Shown here: piece by piece, positions 63,905 to 64,000 of the stretch
Position numbering within the stretch: position 1 is the first letter of the stretch
Layout of the letters: the number at the start of each line of letters is the position of its first letter
DNA from: Paenibacillus humicola
Lineage (GTDB): Bacteria > Bacillota > Bacilli > Paenibacillales > Paenibacillaceae
Length of the DNA: 64,000 bases
Assembly: GCF_028826105.1 (NCBI RefSeq)
Contig: NZ_JAQGPL010000001.1
Coordinates: 1,328,501 to 1,392,500, forward strand
Reading direction: 5' to 3'
Notes under the pieces: generated by a model
The model's database searches: none
Seen by the model: only the letters and a program-made list of their open reading frames with translations
What the model was told of the DNA's origin: nothing
Program-made: the position numbers and the translations under genes

Positions 63905-63940
63905 AAACGGGAGGGGCGGCGTGCCGCTTCTCCCGTTTTT
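63905..63940 (+). terminator. Intra-operon terminator hairpin
   Basis: AAACGGGAG/CTCCCGTTT stem with an inner GGCGGC/GCCGC-type hairpin, then TTTTT. It lies 7 bases after the binding-protein stop and 38 before the next gene. Confidence 0.78.
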
Positions 63941-63977
63941 ACGCTTATTTCATATTATCGGACAGGAGGGTTTCTTG

Positions 63978-64000
63978 ATGCGTCTGATGAAAAGCCTGAA
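63978..64000 (+). CDS. Start of next gene, probably an ABC permease (partial)
   Basis: ATG with AGGAGGG seven bases upstream gives MRLMKSL before the window ends. By analogy with loci A and B an LplB-type permease is expected; the sequence itself is too short to show it. Confidence 0.5.

Noticed and set aside
1..64000. CRISPR arrays, insertion sequences, prophage genes, tRNA or rRNA genes
   Set aside because: No repeat-spacer pattern, transposase motifs, phage structural genes or RNA gene signatures were seen on either strand.

Overview
The window looks like chromosome of an endospore-forming Bacillota, most likely Paenibacillaceae (Paenibacillus or Cohnella type). The evidence is two spore germinant-receptor loci (gerA/gerB/gerC types), CcpA-like cre sites, a Bacillus-type LexA box, a Fur box, strong AGGAGG ribosome sites, and repeated LplB/YtcP-type sugar ABC transporters with YesM/YesN-type two-component systems. 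No rRNA, tRNA, CRISPR array, transposase or phage gene was seen. Nearly all genes are on the + strand. All of this is read from sequence and family knowledge; no search was run.

Layout. 1-2484: end of a gerA gene, then gerC and gerB. 2485-7578: a stretch of gene wreckage (remnants of a dapA-like gene, an FAD oxidoreductase, a stalk-domain protein and a YesM-type kinase) around two intact genes (YdcF family, GH140-like). 7579-17594: sugar locus A (membrane AraC regulator, two permeases, binding lipoprotein, sialidase-fold protein, FGE-like/sialidase fusion, DapA/NanA-like aldolase). 17654-21760: aldo/keto reductase, Gfo/Idh/MocA oxidoreductase, MFS transporter, MBL hydrolase. 22157-31561: sugar locus B (YesM kinase, two permeases, binding lipoprotein, YesN regulator, and two paralogous TIM-barrel-like proteins with a CFCxxC motif). 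31767-35926: second germinant receptor, with a small D-subunit-like gene and the gerB on the opposite strand. 36261-41184: GC-rich block of a glutamate synthase-like flavoprotein, an acetolactate synthase-like enzyme and an aldehyde dehydrogenase. 41383-48244: small genes (TetR plus membrane protein, helveticin-J-like secreted protein, VanZ, cyclase, Gfo/Idh/MocA, broken GNAT, CPBP protease). 48346-50840: AraC regulator divergent from a sulfatase. 51061-52848: SOS-controlled Y-family polymerase operon. 53165-57388: two sugar isomerases interleaved with two Gfo/Idh/MocA enzymes. 57411-58421: Fur-controlled FTR1 iron permease on the minus strand. 58702-64000: sugar locus C (YesM, YesN, binding lipoprotein, start of the next gene).

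How it fits together. Loci A, B and C each pair a carbohydrate sensor with LplB/YtcP/solute-binding components but encode no ATPase, so they probably share an MsmX-type ATPase encoded elsewhere. The most unusual structure is that the dapA-like gene and the start and leader of the YesM kinase, which bracket 17.6-21.9 kb, also occur as decayed copies bracketing 2.7-6.8 kb. The flanks and spacing match but the genes between them differ, which suggests an old duplication with exchanged cargo. The best candidates for new biochemistry are the CFCxxC paralog pair and the FGE-like/sialidase fusion that lacks the catalytic cysteines.
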